A stretch of 8,533 bases of DNA. Source: Fidelibacterota bacterium. Its GTDB lineage: Bacteria; Fidelibacterota; JAANXI01. Made by a program: the position numbers and the translations under genes. Location of the stretch: positions 1 to 8,533 of the forward strand of contig JAANXI010000174.1 in the NCBI GenBank assembly GCA_018263365.1, read 5' to 3'. The first letter of the stretch is position 1, and every line of letters starts with the position of its first letter. Below, one piece after another: positions 1 to 6,672 of the stretch. The notes beneath the pieces were generated by a model. It did not search any database. It saw only the letters and a list, made by a program, of their open reading frames with translations, and was not told the origin of the DNA.

Positions 1-2811
1 GAATCCGCCGCCGTTGTAGCGCACGTCGATAATCAGTCCCTGCTTCCGGATCTGCGGATAGTACTGCTCCACAAATTCATTGAGTCCCCGGGAGCTCATG
101 TCTGTCAGGTAGATGTAGCCGATCTTGCCATCGGACATCTCAGCGACTTTCTCACGTTTGTTGTCGATCCATTCCCAGTGACGGAGTTCGTGCTCGTTGG
201 CAATCGGTTCGACCGTGATGTCATGCGCACCTTTTTCCCTGGGCGAGTCGTTGACGGTCAGAATCACCTGCTTGCCGACCTTGTTCTCCAGATAGGTGTG
301 GAAGTTTTGCTCCACATCAACCGGCACGCCATCCACTGCAATAATGTACATGCCTTCGCTGACATCAATGCCCGGTATCGTTAGTGGCGAGACGCGGTCC
401 TCTCTGCTGTTATCGCCCTGCAGGATATTGGTAATCCGGAAATAGCCGTTTTCTGCTGCAACGTCAATTCCCAACTGACCGTATTCAACCCGATCGAGAT
501 CCGGGTAGTCTCCACCGCCCACATAGGTATGTGAGTTGGACAATTCACCAATCATCTCACCGATGACATAGTTCAGATCGAACCGATTAGCAACATAGGG
601 GAGGAGTACTTCGTACTTCACCTTCACGGAATCCCAGTCCACGTTGTTCATCTGCGGATTGAAAAAGTAGTCCCGCTGATAGCGCCATGCTTCGTCGAAA
701 ATTTCCTGCCATTCCGCGCGGTAATCTACCCTGGCTTCCATATCGCTGAGATCCAACGCCTCTGCATCCTTGAGGTCAGCCGGTTTAGCGTCCACCAGGT
801 AATATTCGCTTCTCTTACTAGCAATCAGATACTTGTTGTCCGGCGACATATCGTAATTGCCAGCGCCTGCCAGCATTTCCGTGGCTTCCCGTTTTTCAAT
901 ATCGAACCCGTGCAGGATATTCTGTACCGGTTCAACCTTACCGTTCAAACCGTAAGTCGGATAGGAAATGTAAAATACGGCACCGCTCGCGGCATGAAGT
1001 GACCGGTAATTGTCCGCGTCAATCGGCAGCGTGACTGTCCGTTCGGCAAGGCCCTCAAAATTGATGGAAACTTCGATCGATTCGTTAGAATCCTCTTCGG
1101 TGTCCTTTTTTTCCTTCTCTACCTTCACTTCGTCACTCCGTGGCGCAAATGGATTATCAGTACCTTTTTCGAGGGTGGTCAGGTAGACGCCGGCCGTGCG
1201 ATGGTAATTATAGGTAAAATCAAAACTGCCCAACGATGGATTGAAGTGCCGGTCGGACAGGAAGTAGAGATATTTCCCATCCGGATCCCAGGCCGGATTC
1301 CAGTCATTAGTGAGCTCAGAAGTTATCTGTACTGATTTTTCATTATCCAAATTGTACACATAGATGGAACTGAAATCACTGGGATGATTTTTCGAGTAGG
1401 CCAGCCATTTGCTATCCGGCGCCCAGCGATAATCCCGGATTTCCCACTGATCCGATTCGTCCACCAGTACCGGCTCTTTGTCCTCGATATCGACATACCA
1501 CAGCCGGAACTCTTTATCAGAAAAGACTAACTTCTTGCTATCCGGTGACCAGAGCGGGGGATACCGGAACATCTTCGCGCCATCCGTGATGCGCACCTCT
1601 GTTGCGCCGGGCTCATCCTTGATGAGATACAGATCATCTTCGCCATGGCGATCAGAGTAATAGGCAATCCATTTCCCGTCAGGCGACCAAACAGGATATT
1701 TCTCCCGGATGCCGGGCGTTTTGGTGAGGTTGCGAATATCACCGTGCTCTTTGGGCGCCGTGTAGATGTCGCCGCGCGCCTCGAAGACGACTCGTTTGCC
1801 GGTTGGCGCAGCGTTAAACGTGGAAATCATATTTTTGGTGTCTTCCCAGCCTGGCAATGCCAGCCGCCGATCACCGGGTACCATAATCGTAAGTTTCTGC
1901 GGTTCGGTTCCGTCCTCGGTGACATCCAAGGTGTACAGATACCCGGCATTTTCAAAGATTATCTTTTCGTTTCCGGCGCTCGCCCAGCGGACGTCGTATT
2001 CCTCAAAGAAGGTGCGTTGCGTCAATTCACCGGAGTTCAAATCATATTCCCAGATGTTGGCACGCCCGGGCGTTTTTTGATCCGGATTATCACTCGATGG
2101 CCTGTCCGACGTAAAGAAAATTTTGTCACCGATCCACATCGGTTCGGTATCGGTGCCGACCCAATCGGTGATCTGTTCCACCGTGTTGTTCGGGAAATCA
2201 TAAAGCCAGATGTCCTGGGCCAGTCCGCCGGTGTACCGTTTCCACGTCCGGAAATTCCGAAACTTCCGGTTGTAGGCGATCTTGGTACCATCACCGTTGA
2301 AGGAGGTCAATCCACCTTTTGGCAAGGCTAACTGTTCAGGTGTACCGCCATCGATGGAAACCGAATACATCTGGCCGAACCACGTGTGAAACGTAGAGCG
2401 GCGCGAGAGAAACAGGATATGTCTGCCATCCGGGTACCAGTCCAGTACCATATTTTCCGGCCCGCTGCGCTCGCTGAGGCCTTTAAACGGCTGCAAATAG
2501 GTGAGTTGTTTCGGCTCGCCGCCCTCCGAAGGGAGAGCAAACACATTATCCTTGCCATCATATTGCCCGGTGAAGGCAATCCACTGACCATCTGGAGAGA
2601 ATTTGGGCATCAGCTCCACGCCGGCATGAGTGGTGAGTTTTCGGGCGGTTCCGCCGTCAGCATCGACCGTCCAGAGATCACCGCCGTACATAAAGACCAC
2701 CTGGTTTCCATGGATATCAGGAAATCGAAGCAACCGTCCCTCTTCCGCGGATTGCAGCGTAAAGGGCACGAGGAGTATTAAAAATATCAGAGAAGTGAAT
2801 AAACGTCGCAT
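1..2811 (-). CDS. Exported tricorn-like protease (S41 family), C-terminus cut by window start
   Basis: The reverse strand reads without a stop for 937 codons from an ATG at 2811; an AGGAGT ribosome site lies 9 bases upstream (2821-2826). Residues 1-22 form a Sec signal peptide (MRR, hydrophobic core, cleavage probably after LQSA), so the product is exported to the periplasm or outside. Roughly residues 25-670 are beta-propeller repeats of TolB/tricorn type, seen as recurring blade motifs such as FSPDGQWIAF, WSPDGKWIAYYSD and WDPDGKYLYFLSD. An acidic/lysine-rich linker lies near 559-580. A C1-like helical region follows, with His761 in SNSHTY matching the tricorn catalytic His, then a PDZ-like segment (about 775-860) and the start of the S41 core with DVRYNGGG (929-936). 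The nucleophilic Ser lies beyond the window; family members of about 1070-1090 residues imply some 140 are missing. Inferred role: degradation of peptides outside the cytoplasm. Family assignment is firm, substrate unknown. Confidence 0.93.
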   Translation of the reverse strand, partial: MRRLFTSLIFLILLVPFTLQSAEEGRLLRFPDIHGNQVVFMYGGDLWTVDADGGTARKLTTHAGVELMPKFSPDGQWIAFTGQYDGKDNVFALPSEGGEPKQLTYLQPFKGLSERSGPENMVLDWYPDGRHILFLSRRSTFHTWFGQMYSVSIDGGTPEQLALPKGGLTSFNGDGTKIAYNRKFRNFRTWKRYTGGLAQDIWLYDFPNNTVEQITDWVGTDTEPMWIGDKIFFTSDRPSSDNPDQKTPGRANIWEYDLNSGELTQRTFFEEYDVRWASAGNEKIIFENAGYLYTLDVTEDGTEPQKLTIMVPGDRRLALPGWEDTKNMISTFNAAPTGKRVVFEARGDIYTAPKEHGDIRNLTKTPGIREKYPVWSPDGKWIAYYSDRHGEDDLYLIKDEPGATEVRITDGAKMFRYPPLWSPDSKKLVFSDKEFRLWYVDIEDKEPVLVDESDQWEIRDYRWAPDSKWLAYSKNHPSDFSSIYVYNLDNEKSVQITSELTNDWNPAWDPDGKYLYFLSDRHFNPSLGSFDFTYNYHRTAGVYLTTLEKGTDNPFAPRSDEVKVEKEKKDTEEDSNESIEVSINFEGLAERTVTLPIDADNYRSLHAASGAVFYISYPTYGLNGKVEPVQNILHGFDIEKREATEMLAGAGNYDMSPDNKYLIASKRSEYYLVDAKPADLKDAEALDLSDMEARVDYRAEWQEIFDEAWRYQRDYFFNPQMNNVDWDSVKVKYEVLLPYVANRFDLNYVIGEMIGELSNSHTYVGGGDYPDLDRVEYGQLGIDVAAENGYFRITNILQGDNSREDRVSPLTIPGIDVSEGMYIIAVDGVPVDVEQNFHTYLENKVGKQVILTVNDSPREKGAHDITVEPIANEHELRHWEWIDNKREKVAEMSDGKIGYIYLTDMSSRGLNEFVEQYYPQIRKQGLIIDVRYNGGGF

Positions 2812-2862
2812 CACAAATGGACTCCTTTCTATGGAATGTTTACCCGGTGAGGTGGTGTCGAT

Positions 2863-2891
2863 AAAATATCCAACCTGGGGAAAATTTCCAA
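2863..2891 (-). promoter_or_regulatory. Candidate sigma70-type promoter for the tricorn-like gene
   Basis: On the reverse strand TTGGAA (2891-2886) and TATTTT (2868-2863) are separated by exactly 17 bases, each matching 4 of 6 consensus positions. It would give a leader of about 45 bases before the ATG at 2811. Spacing is ideal but the boxes are weak, so this is a suggestion only. Confidence 0.3.
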
Positions 2892-2936
2892 CGATGAAAA
2901 CCAGTATTTCAGGCGCCCCGCATCCTGCAGCGCATC

Positions 2937-2965
2937 TTGATTCCCATCCGGGGTGTCTCTATATT
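2937..2965 (+). promoter_or_regulatory. Candidate sigma70-type promoter for the EVE/flavin-reductase operon
   Basis: TTGATT (2937-2942) and TATATT (2960-2965) are 17 bases apart, matching 4/6 and 5/6 of the consensus. Transcription would start near 2972, leaving a leader of about 34 bases before the ATG at 3006. The same place also contains TATTTTTG (2962-2969), which fits the Bacteroidota -7 pattern TAnnTTTG, so either sigma type could read it. Confidence 0.5.
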
Positions 2966-2991
2966 TTTGCACTCACAATTTGATTTGAAAC

Positions 2992-2997
2992 AGGAGG
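2992..2997 (+). promoter_or_regulatory. Ribosome binding site fixing the start of the EVE gene
   Basis: AGGAGG lies 8 bases upstream of the ATG at 3006. It decides that start over the in-frame ATG at 2937, which has no such site and would lie on top of the candidate promoter. Confidence 0.8.
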
Positions 2998-3005
2998 GAA
3001 ATATA

Positions 3006-3449
3006 ATGGCACAGTATTGGATGATCGTCGGCAGTGAAGGGAATTTCGAGGCGACCAAAGATCGCAATTTTTCTGTGCAGGGTGTGAAGTCGCGTCACCG
3101 GAAAAAAGCGATGGAGATGCAGCCAGAAGATAAACTAATTAATTACGTCACCGGTATCCAGAAATTCGCCGGGATGGCAGAAGTGACGTCGACTTTCTTC
3201 GAGAGCGACGAGGAGATCTGGATATCCAAGAAAAAGGACGAGAACTATCCGCGGCGTGTGGAGATCAAACCGGAATTGATCCTGGATAAAGAAGATTGGG
3301 TCGACTCGGAAGTCTTCAAAGATAAGCTCGAATACATCCAGAAATGGCCGGAAGAGCATTGGAAACTGGCGTTCCGCGGAAATGTGCATAACCTGCCAGA
3401 AGAGGATTATCATACCGTGAAGTCAATATTGAGCGACGCGGCGAAGTAA
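3006..3449 (+). CDS. Stand-alone EVE-domain protein
   Basis: The 147-residue product begins MAQYWMIVGSEGNF, the usual first strand of an EVE domain (PUA-like fold). The body fits the family: a basic patch GVKSRHRKKAMEM (about 24-36), a PEDKLINYVTGIQKFAG segment (about 39-55), a further strand with MAEVTS, and a closing helix with PEEDYHTV. The EVE domain fills the whole protein, with no fused nuclease or McrB-type GTPase. EVE domains are known or predicted to read modified bases in DNA or RNA; what this free-standing one binds cannot be told from sequence. It should be cytoplasmic, as no signal peptide or membrane segment is seen. It is the first gene of a two-gene unit, with only 6 bases to the flavin reductase gene, and has its own strong ribosome site. 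The family call is confident, the biological role unknown. Confidence 0.85.
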   Translation: MAQYWMIVGSEGNFEATKDRNFSVQGVKSRHRKKAMEMQPEDKLINYVTGIQKFAGMAEVTSTFFESDEEIWISKKKDENYPRRVEIKPELILDKEDWVDSEVFKDKLEYIQKWPEEHWKLAFRGNVHNLPEEDYHTVKSILSDAAK

Positions 3450-3455
3450 AAATCT

Positions 3456-3935
3456 ATGGACGCAGCCGATAGCAAAAAAGTGTTGAAAATGATCCCGTAC
3501 GGGATGTTCGTGTGTACGACCAAATCCCATGATGAAATCGCGGCCAGCACTGTCACCTGGGTAACGCAGTGCTCGTTTAAACCGCCATTACTTACGGTGG
3601 CCATCAAGGCTGACACGAAAATCTATGATATTCTGAAGGCGGCCGGCCGGTTTGCGCTGCATGTGGTGCCCGCCGGAGAAAAAAAGTTAGCCAGCCGCTT
3701 CTTTCGTCCGGCAACGGTTGAGGAGAGTCGCATTAATGGCGTGCCGTTTACCATGGATAATGAATACGATTTACCAATTCTGGATAGCACGCCGGCCCAT
3801 CTGATCTGCGAAATCAAGAGAATCCCTGAAATCGGCGACCATCACCTGTTCATCGCCGAAATAGTTGATGCAGTGTTCCGAAAGGAGATGGAATCGCTGC
3901 TCCTACAAGATACCGGTTGGCGTTACAGCGGGTAA
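3456..3935 (+). CDS. Flavin reductase-like FMN-binding protein
   Basis: The 159-residue protein matches the flavin-reductase-like split-barrel family in length and order. The N-terminal strand IPYGMFVCTTK (13-23) leads to the FMN-contacting stretch AASTVTWVTQCSFKPPLLTV (29-48). A conserved FALHVV strand (66-71) and the C-terminal GDHHLFIAEIVDA (127-139) follow, and the end is the typical LLLQDTGWRYSG. Such proteins bind FMN and either reduce free flavin with NAD(P)H or pass electrons to a partner such as a monooxygenase or rubredoxin; the partner here is unknown. The ATG follows the EVE stop by 6 bases with no clear Shine-Dalgarno, so translation is probably coupled to the upstream gene. No transcription terminator is evident after it: an imperfect hairpin at 3919-3938 is separated from the T-run by about 20 bases. 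Confidence 0.88.
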   Translation: MDAADSKKVLKMIPYGMFVCTTKSHDEIAASTVTWVTQCSFKPPLLTVAIKADTKIYDILKAAGRFALHVVPAGEKKLASRFFRPATVEESRINGVPFTMDNEYDLPILDSTPAHLICEIKRIPEIGDHHLFIAEIVDAVFRKEMESLLLQDTGWRYSG

Positions 3936-4026
3936 GCCGTTATATTATCTTATCAAATTTTTTTTAGCAGGAGATTATATTTGTCCCGTGTAGAATTATT
4001 AATCAAATATTTTTTCCGGGAATTCC

Positions 4027-4083
4027 GGCGTCTACCCTTCGACAAGCTCCCGTCAAAAGCCGGGTTAAAAACAGGGTGACGCC
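4027..4083. repeat. Degenerate palindromic intergenic repeat with an internal insertion
   Basis: The outer arms GGCGTCTACCCT (4027-4038) and AGGGTGACGCC (4073-4083) pair as an 11-bp stem with one bulged T. The left part reads CCTTCGACAAGCTC (near 4036-4049), and CAGGGTGAC follows only after about 22 extra bases, which contain a small CCCG/CGGG stem (4049-4052 with 4061-4064). A second short stem, GGAGC/GCTCC, lies at 4109-4133. The rest of the 282-bp gap 3936-4217 holds AT-rich sequence, a T-run near 3957-3965 and no gene. CCTTCGACAAGCTCAGG is, from memory, a motif repeated between genes in several bacterial groups. Confidence 0.5.
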
Positions 4084-4171
4084 TAGTTAAGTCACTCTCT
4101 GATATATCGGAGCAGGCTTGAGCTCGTCGCTCCAGCAGATGTCTCTGGTGAGGAAGAGTGGCTGATGCCTA

Positions 4172-4177
4172 TATAAT
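4172..4177 (+). promoter_or_regulatory. Candidate -10 box for the Fe-S oxidoreductase gene
   Basis: A perfect TATAAT lies 40 bases before the ATG at 4218. No convincing -35 box stands 16-18 bases upstream (TGAGGA at 4149-4154), so an activator or a degenerate -35 would be needed. The predicted leader is about 34 bases. Confidence 0.4.
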
Positions 4178-4217
4178 TATGAAACCTGTCAAGATATTTT
4201 AATCCAAAGGAGCGGAC

Positions 4218-6248
4218 ATGAATCCAACTGGTAATCTCTTTGGAATGCTGCTGTATATTCTCGTCTTTTTCCTCTCACTCGGAGTTTTCGCGTATCTTAT
4301 TTATCGGCGATTGGCTGTGTTGCGGCTTGCTGAGGCACAGGATCGCTTCGACCGGCCGTGGCAGCGAATTAAAAATGTATTCACCGTGGCGTTCGGCCAA
4401 AAGAAGATCCTGAAAAAACGATACATCGCTCCGGGGCTGATGCACGCATTTATTTTCTGGGGCTTTATTGCGGTTGCAATTAATACCATTCACCTTGTCG
4501 GGCAGGGCTTTGCACCGAACTTTTATATTCCCGGATTTGCGCCGGATCAACCCGTGGGACAGTTTTATCTCGTGTTTCGTGATACCTTTGAACTGATCGT
4601 TTCTGTTGCCGTGCTTTTTGCGTTCTATCGCAGATTTTTTGTAAAACCCAAGCGGCTCACGCTTTCATTCGATGCGAATATGGTCCTCGGGTTGATTTTC
4701 ATCCTGATGGTTACCGATTTCATCCTCGGTGGCGCCAGTATTGCCAACGGGCATTTCGAGGGACCAACGTACATGGGACACCTGTTCGCGGGCTGGTTCA
4801 ACAATTATTCACAGGCGACGAATATCGTCATCTACAATGTGGCATGGTGGCTGCACATTTTTGCGCTCTTTTTCTTCATGGACTGGCTGCCGATATCCAA
4901 GCATTTCCACGTGGTTACCGCGTTGTTCAACGTGTATTTCGGTGCGCTGGAAAAAGGCGCACTCCAGCCCATGGATTTCGAGGAACTGGAACACTTCGGC
5001 GTGAGCGAAGTCCACCACCACGGGTGGAAGAGCCTGCTGGATGTCTATACGTGTACGGAATGCGGTCGCTGTCAGGATGCGTGTCCCGCTTTTGCCACTG
5101 GCAAGGAGCTGAATCCCAAAGAGATTAACATCCATACAAGGGAATACATCGACGAGCATGAAAGTACGCTCGTAAGCATGCTGAAGCAAAACATCCGCTC
5201 CAACGGAAATGGCAATGGCGAGGCAACATCGATCGAAGGCCCGGCCTTCGTGGGCGATATCATCAAAGAAAACGTGCTGTGGGCATGCACGACTTGTAAA
5301 GCGTGTGAAGAAGCCTGTCCGCTGAACATCGAGTTCATTGATCGCATCGTGGATATGCGACGCAGTCTGGTGTTGGAAGAGGCGAAAATTGAGAAACAGG
5401 TTGCCACCACGTTCAAGAACATGGAGAACCAGCAGAATCCCTGGGGACTGGCAGGCTCTACCAGAGAAGAGTGGACGGAAGGTCTCGATGTCCCACGGAT
5501 ATCCGGCGTCGATCCGGACGAACTGGAGGTCGTCTACTGGATTGGCTGTGCCGGTGCGTTCGATGACCGGGCGAAGCAGGTTTCAAAAGCGATGGTGAAA
5601 ATACTGAATGCTGCCGGAGTGAAGTACGCTATCCTTGGAAAGAAAGAAGTCTGCACCGGCGATCCGGCGCGGCGCATCGGCAACGAATACGTCTTCCAGA
5701 TGCTGGCGGAGCAGAATATCGAGACGTTCAAAGAATACAATATTTCGACACTGCTGACCCAATGTCCGCACTGTTTTAACACCTTCGCGAACGAGTATCC
5801 GCAGTTCGGCGGCGAGTATGAAGTCATACATCATACTACCTTTGTGAAAAATCTGATTGAGCAGGGTCGGTTGACACTCACCAAGCCACGCGCCCAGCGG
5901 ATTACCTATCATGACTCGTGCTACCTTGGACGTCATAACGATATTTATGCTGATCCGCGCGATCTACTGCTGGCCATCCCGGATGTGGAAGTCGTCGAGA
6001 TGGAGAACAGTAAGGAGAACGGTTTCTGCTGCGGCGCCGGCGGCGGCCGGATGTGGATGGAGGAGACTGAAGGTCATACCAAGGTCAACAATGAGCGTGT
6101 GAACCAGGCGGCGGCTGTTAGCCCGGATACGGTAGGAACGGCCTGTCCGTTCTGTGCAACGATGATTAGCGACGGGATCAATGAGAACGGTCTCGCAGAT
6201 CAAATGGACACGGAGGATATCATCCAGATGGTCGCCGGTTCGATTTAA
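4218..6248 (+). CDS. Membrane Fe-S oxidoreductase, HdrD/DUF224-type; candidate EtfAB:menaquinone oxidoreductase
   Basis: The 676-residue product starts at an ATG with AGGAG 5 bases upstream (4208-4212). The N-terminal third is a NarI/HdrE-like membrane domain with hydrophobic segments near 8-29, 73-95, 118-141, 155-176 and 201-224; His76, His92, His188 and His213 are possible heme b ligands. Next come two [4Fe-4S] motifs: C279, C282, C285, C289 followed by Pro, and C357, C360, C363, C367 followed by Pro. The C-terminal half has two HdrB/GlcF-type CCG domains. The second is complete (C568, C604-C605, C643, C646). The first has C444, C479, C516 and C519, with VCTGD where a Cys pair is usual. 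Proteins of this build carry electrons between cytoplasmic donors and the quinone pool; some DUF224 members take electrons from electron transfer flavoprotein to menaquinone during fatty-acid oxidation. That role is inferred by architecture. The gene stands alone here: no etfAB or dehydrogenase gene is adjacent, so another donor is possible. Confidence 0.88.
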   Translation: MNPTGNLFGMLLYILVFFLSLGVFAYLIYRRLAVLRLAEAQDRFDRPWQRIKNVFTVAFGQKKILKKRYIAPGLMHAFIFWGFIAVAINTIHLVGQGFAPNFYIPGFAPDQPVGQFYLVFRDTFELIVSVAVLFAFYRRFFVKPKRLTLSFDANMVLGLIFILMVTDFILGGASIANGHFEGPTYMGHLFAGWFNNYSQATNIVIYNVAWWLHIFALFFFMDWLPISKHFHVVTALFNVYFGALEKGALQPMDFEELEHFGVSEVHHHGWKSLLDVYTCTECGRCQDACPAFATGKELNPKEINIHTREYIDEHESTLVSMLKQNIRSNGNGNGEATSIEGPAFVGDIIKENVLWACTTCKACEEACPLNIEFIDRIVDMRRSLVLEEAKIEKQVATTFKNMENQQNPWGLAGSTREEWTEGLDVPRISGVDPDELEVVYWIGCAGAFDDRAKQVSKAMVKILNAAGVKYAILGKKEVCTGDPARRIGNEYVFQMLAEQNIETFKEYNISTLLTQCPHCFNTFANEYPQFGGEYEVIHHTTFVKNLIEQGRLTLTKPRAQRITYHDSCYLGRHNDIYADPRDLLLAIPDVEVVEMENSKENGFCCGAGGGRMWMEETEGHTKVNNERVNQAAAVSPDTVGTACPFCATMISDGINENGLADQMDTEDIIQMVAGSI

Positions 6249-6295
6249 TGACTACTCTAACTGTAGAGGTTACAAGGAAATAAGGAGTCAGAAAT

Positions 6296-6312
6296 ATTGC
6301 GTATTACGCAAT
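6296..6312. repeat. Perfect 17-bp palindrome
   Basis: ATTGCGTATTACGCAAT has two perfect 8-base arms around a central T. It lies 48 bases after the Fe-S gene stop and 130 bases before the next ATG. No T-run follows, so it is not a typical terminator. Its half-site ACGCAAT reappears at 6360-6366, which suggests either a regulator site or part of a family of short repeats. Confidence 0.7.
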
Positions 6313-6359
6313 GTTAAAAGGCACTGTCTTCGCGTTAAGGCTTGGTCGATTCAGATCCC

Positions 6360-6387
6360 ACGCAATACGCAGTATGTAATACTCAGA
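6360..6387. repeat. Degenerate 7-bp tandem repeat
   Basis: Four consecutive heptamers are visible: ACGCAAT, ACGCAGT, ATGTAAT and ACTCAGA. The first is identical to the half-site of the palindrome at 6296-6312. The array lies in the 193-bp gap between the Fe-S gene and the small gene at 6442. Confidence 0.5.
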
Positions 6388-6396
6388 CACGCTTCT

Positions 6397-6434
6397 ACTC
6401 AAACCCTCAAACACCTGAACACTCTAACACTGAG
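6397..6434. repeat. Degenerate 8-bp tandem repeat upstream of the nucleotidyltransferase pair
   Basis: The octamers ACTCAAAC, CCTCAAAC, ACCTGAAC, ACTCTAAC and a partial ACTGAG run in exact 8-base register, ending 7 bases before the ATG at 6442. The small gene has no Shine-Dalgarno because this repeat occupies that place. Whether the array is regulatory or an insertion remnant is not known. Confidence 0.55.
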
Positions 6435-6441
6435 TTAGTCA

Positions 6442-6672
6442 ATGAAAGTCTCTGACATAGAAATTCGGGAATATTTTGCTGCCCGGGAAAGATATGATGA
6501 AGAAGAATTGGATATCCCTGAATTGACATTGGAACAAAAATTAGATCTTATGGATGCTATGTATCAGTTGAGTGTCGAACTTGGAAAGTTTCCTCCTGAG
6601 GACCCGTTGGAGGGAATTGAGACGAAAATCGAACTCGCAAGGATTATTAACAGTGTTTCGACAACTCCTTAA
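6442..6672 (+). CDS. Small acidic protein of unknown function, putative partner of the nucleotidyltransferase
   Basis: The 76-residue product is acidic and mostly predicted helix, with DEEELDIPELTLEQKLDLMD near 19-38 and ELARII near 64-69. It has no signal peptide, membrane segment or metal motif, and I do not recognise a named family. The gene ends 20 bases inside the nucleotidyltransferase gene, so the two are almost certainly co-translated. A short acidic protein just upstream of a MNT/AbiEii-type nucleotidyltransferase is the layout of several toxin-antitoxin pairs, where the small partner is either antitoxin or a HEPN-like toxin. This protein lacks an RxxxxH HEPN signature and shows no clear helix-turn-helix, so its side of the pair is undecided. 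No ribosome site precedes the ATG; the region is less GC-rich than the flanking genes. Confidence 0.65.
   Translation: MKVSDIEIREYFAARERYDEEELDIPELTLEQKLDLMDAMYQLSVELGKFPPEDPLEGIETKIELARIINSVSTTP

Noticed and set aside
1645..2331. 228-residue open frame on the plus strand
   Set aside because: It is antisense to the tricorn propeller region, whose reverse-strand frame has family motifs throughout; the plus-strand product resembles nothing.
2386..2781. 131-residue open frame on the plus strand
   Set aside because: It is a shadow of the tricorn N-terminal coding region, without domain signals or a ribosome site.
2937..3005. Upstream in-frame ATG for the EVE gene
   Set aside because: It would add 23 residues not seen in the family, lacks a ribosome site and begins inside the candidate promoter; ATG 3006 has AGGAGG at good spacing.
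3919..3965. Possible terminator after the flavin reductase gene
   Set aside because: The imperfect GGCGTTAC/GTAAGCC stem overlaps the stop codon and the T-run comes about 20 bases later, so it is not a convincing intrinsic terminator.
4809..5189. 126-residue reverse-strand open frame within the Fe-S gene
   Set aside because: It is antisense to the cytochrome b and first ferredoxin-like region, which have clear motifs on the plus strand.
6255..6268. Short hairpin CTCTA-ACTG-TAGAG after the Fe-S gene
   Set aside because: Only a 5-bp AT-rich stem and no following T-run.
6181..6438. 85-residue plus-strand open frame after the Fe-S gene
   Set aside because: It overlaps the Fe-S gene end and then only translates the tandem repeats; no protein character.
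6572..6652. Upstream ATG for the nucleotidyltransferase
   Set aside because: It would make a 101-bp overlap with the upstream gene and add a basic extension unlike the family; GTG 6653 fits better.
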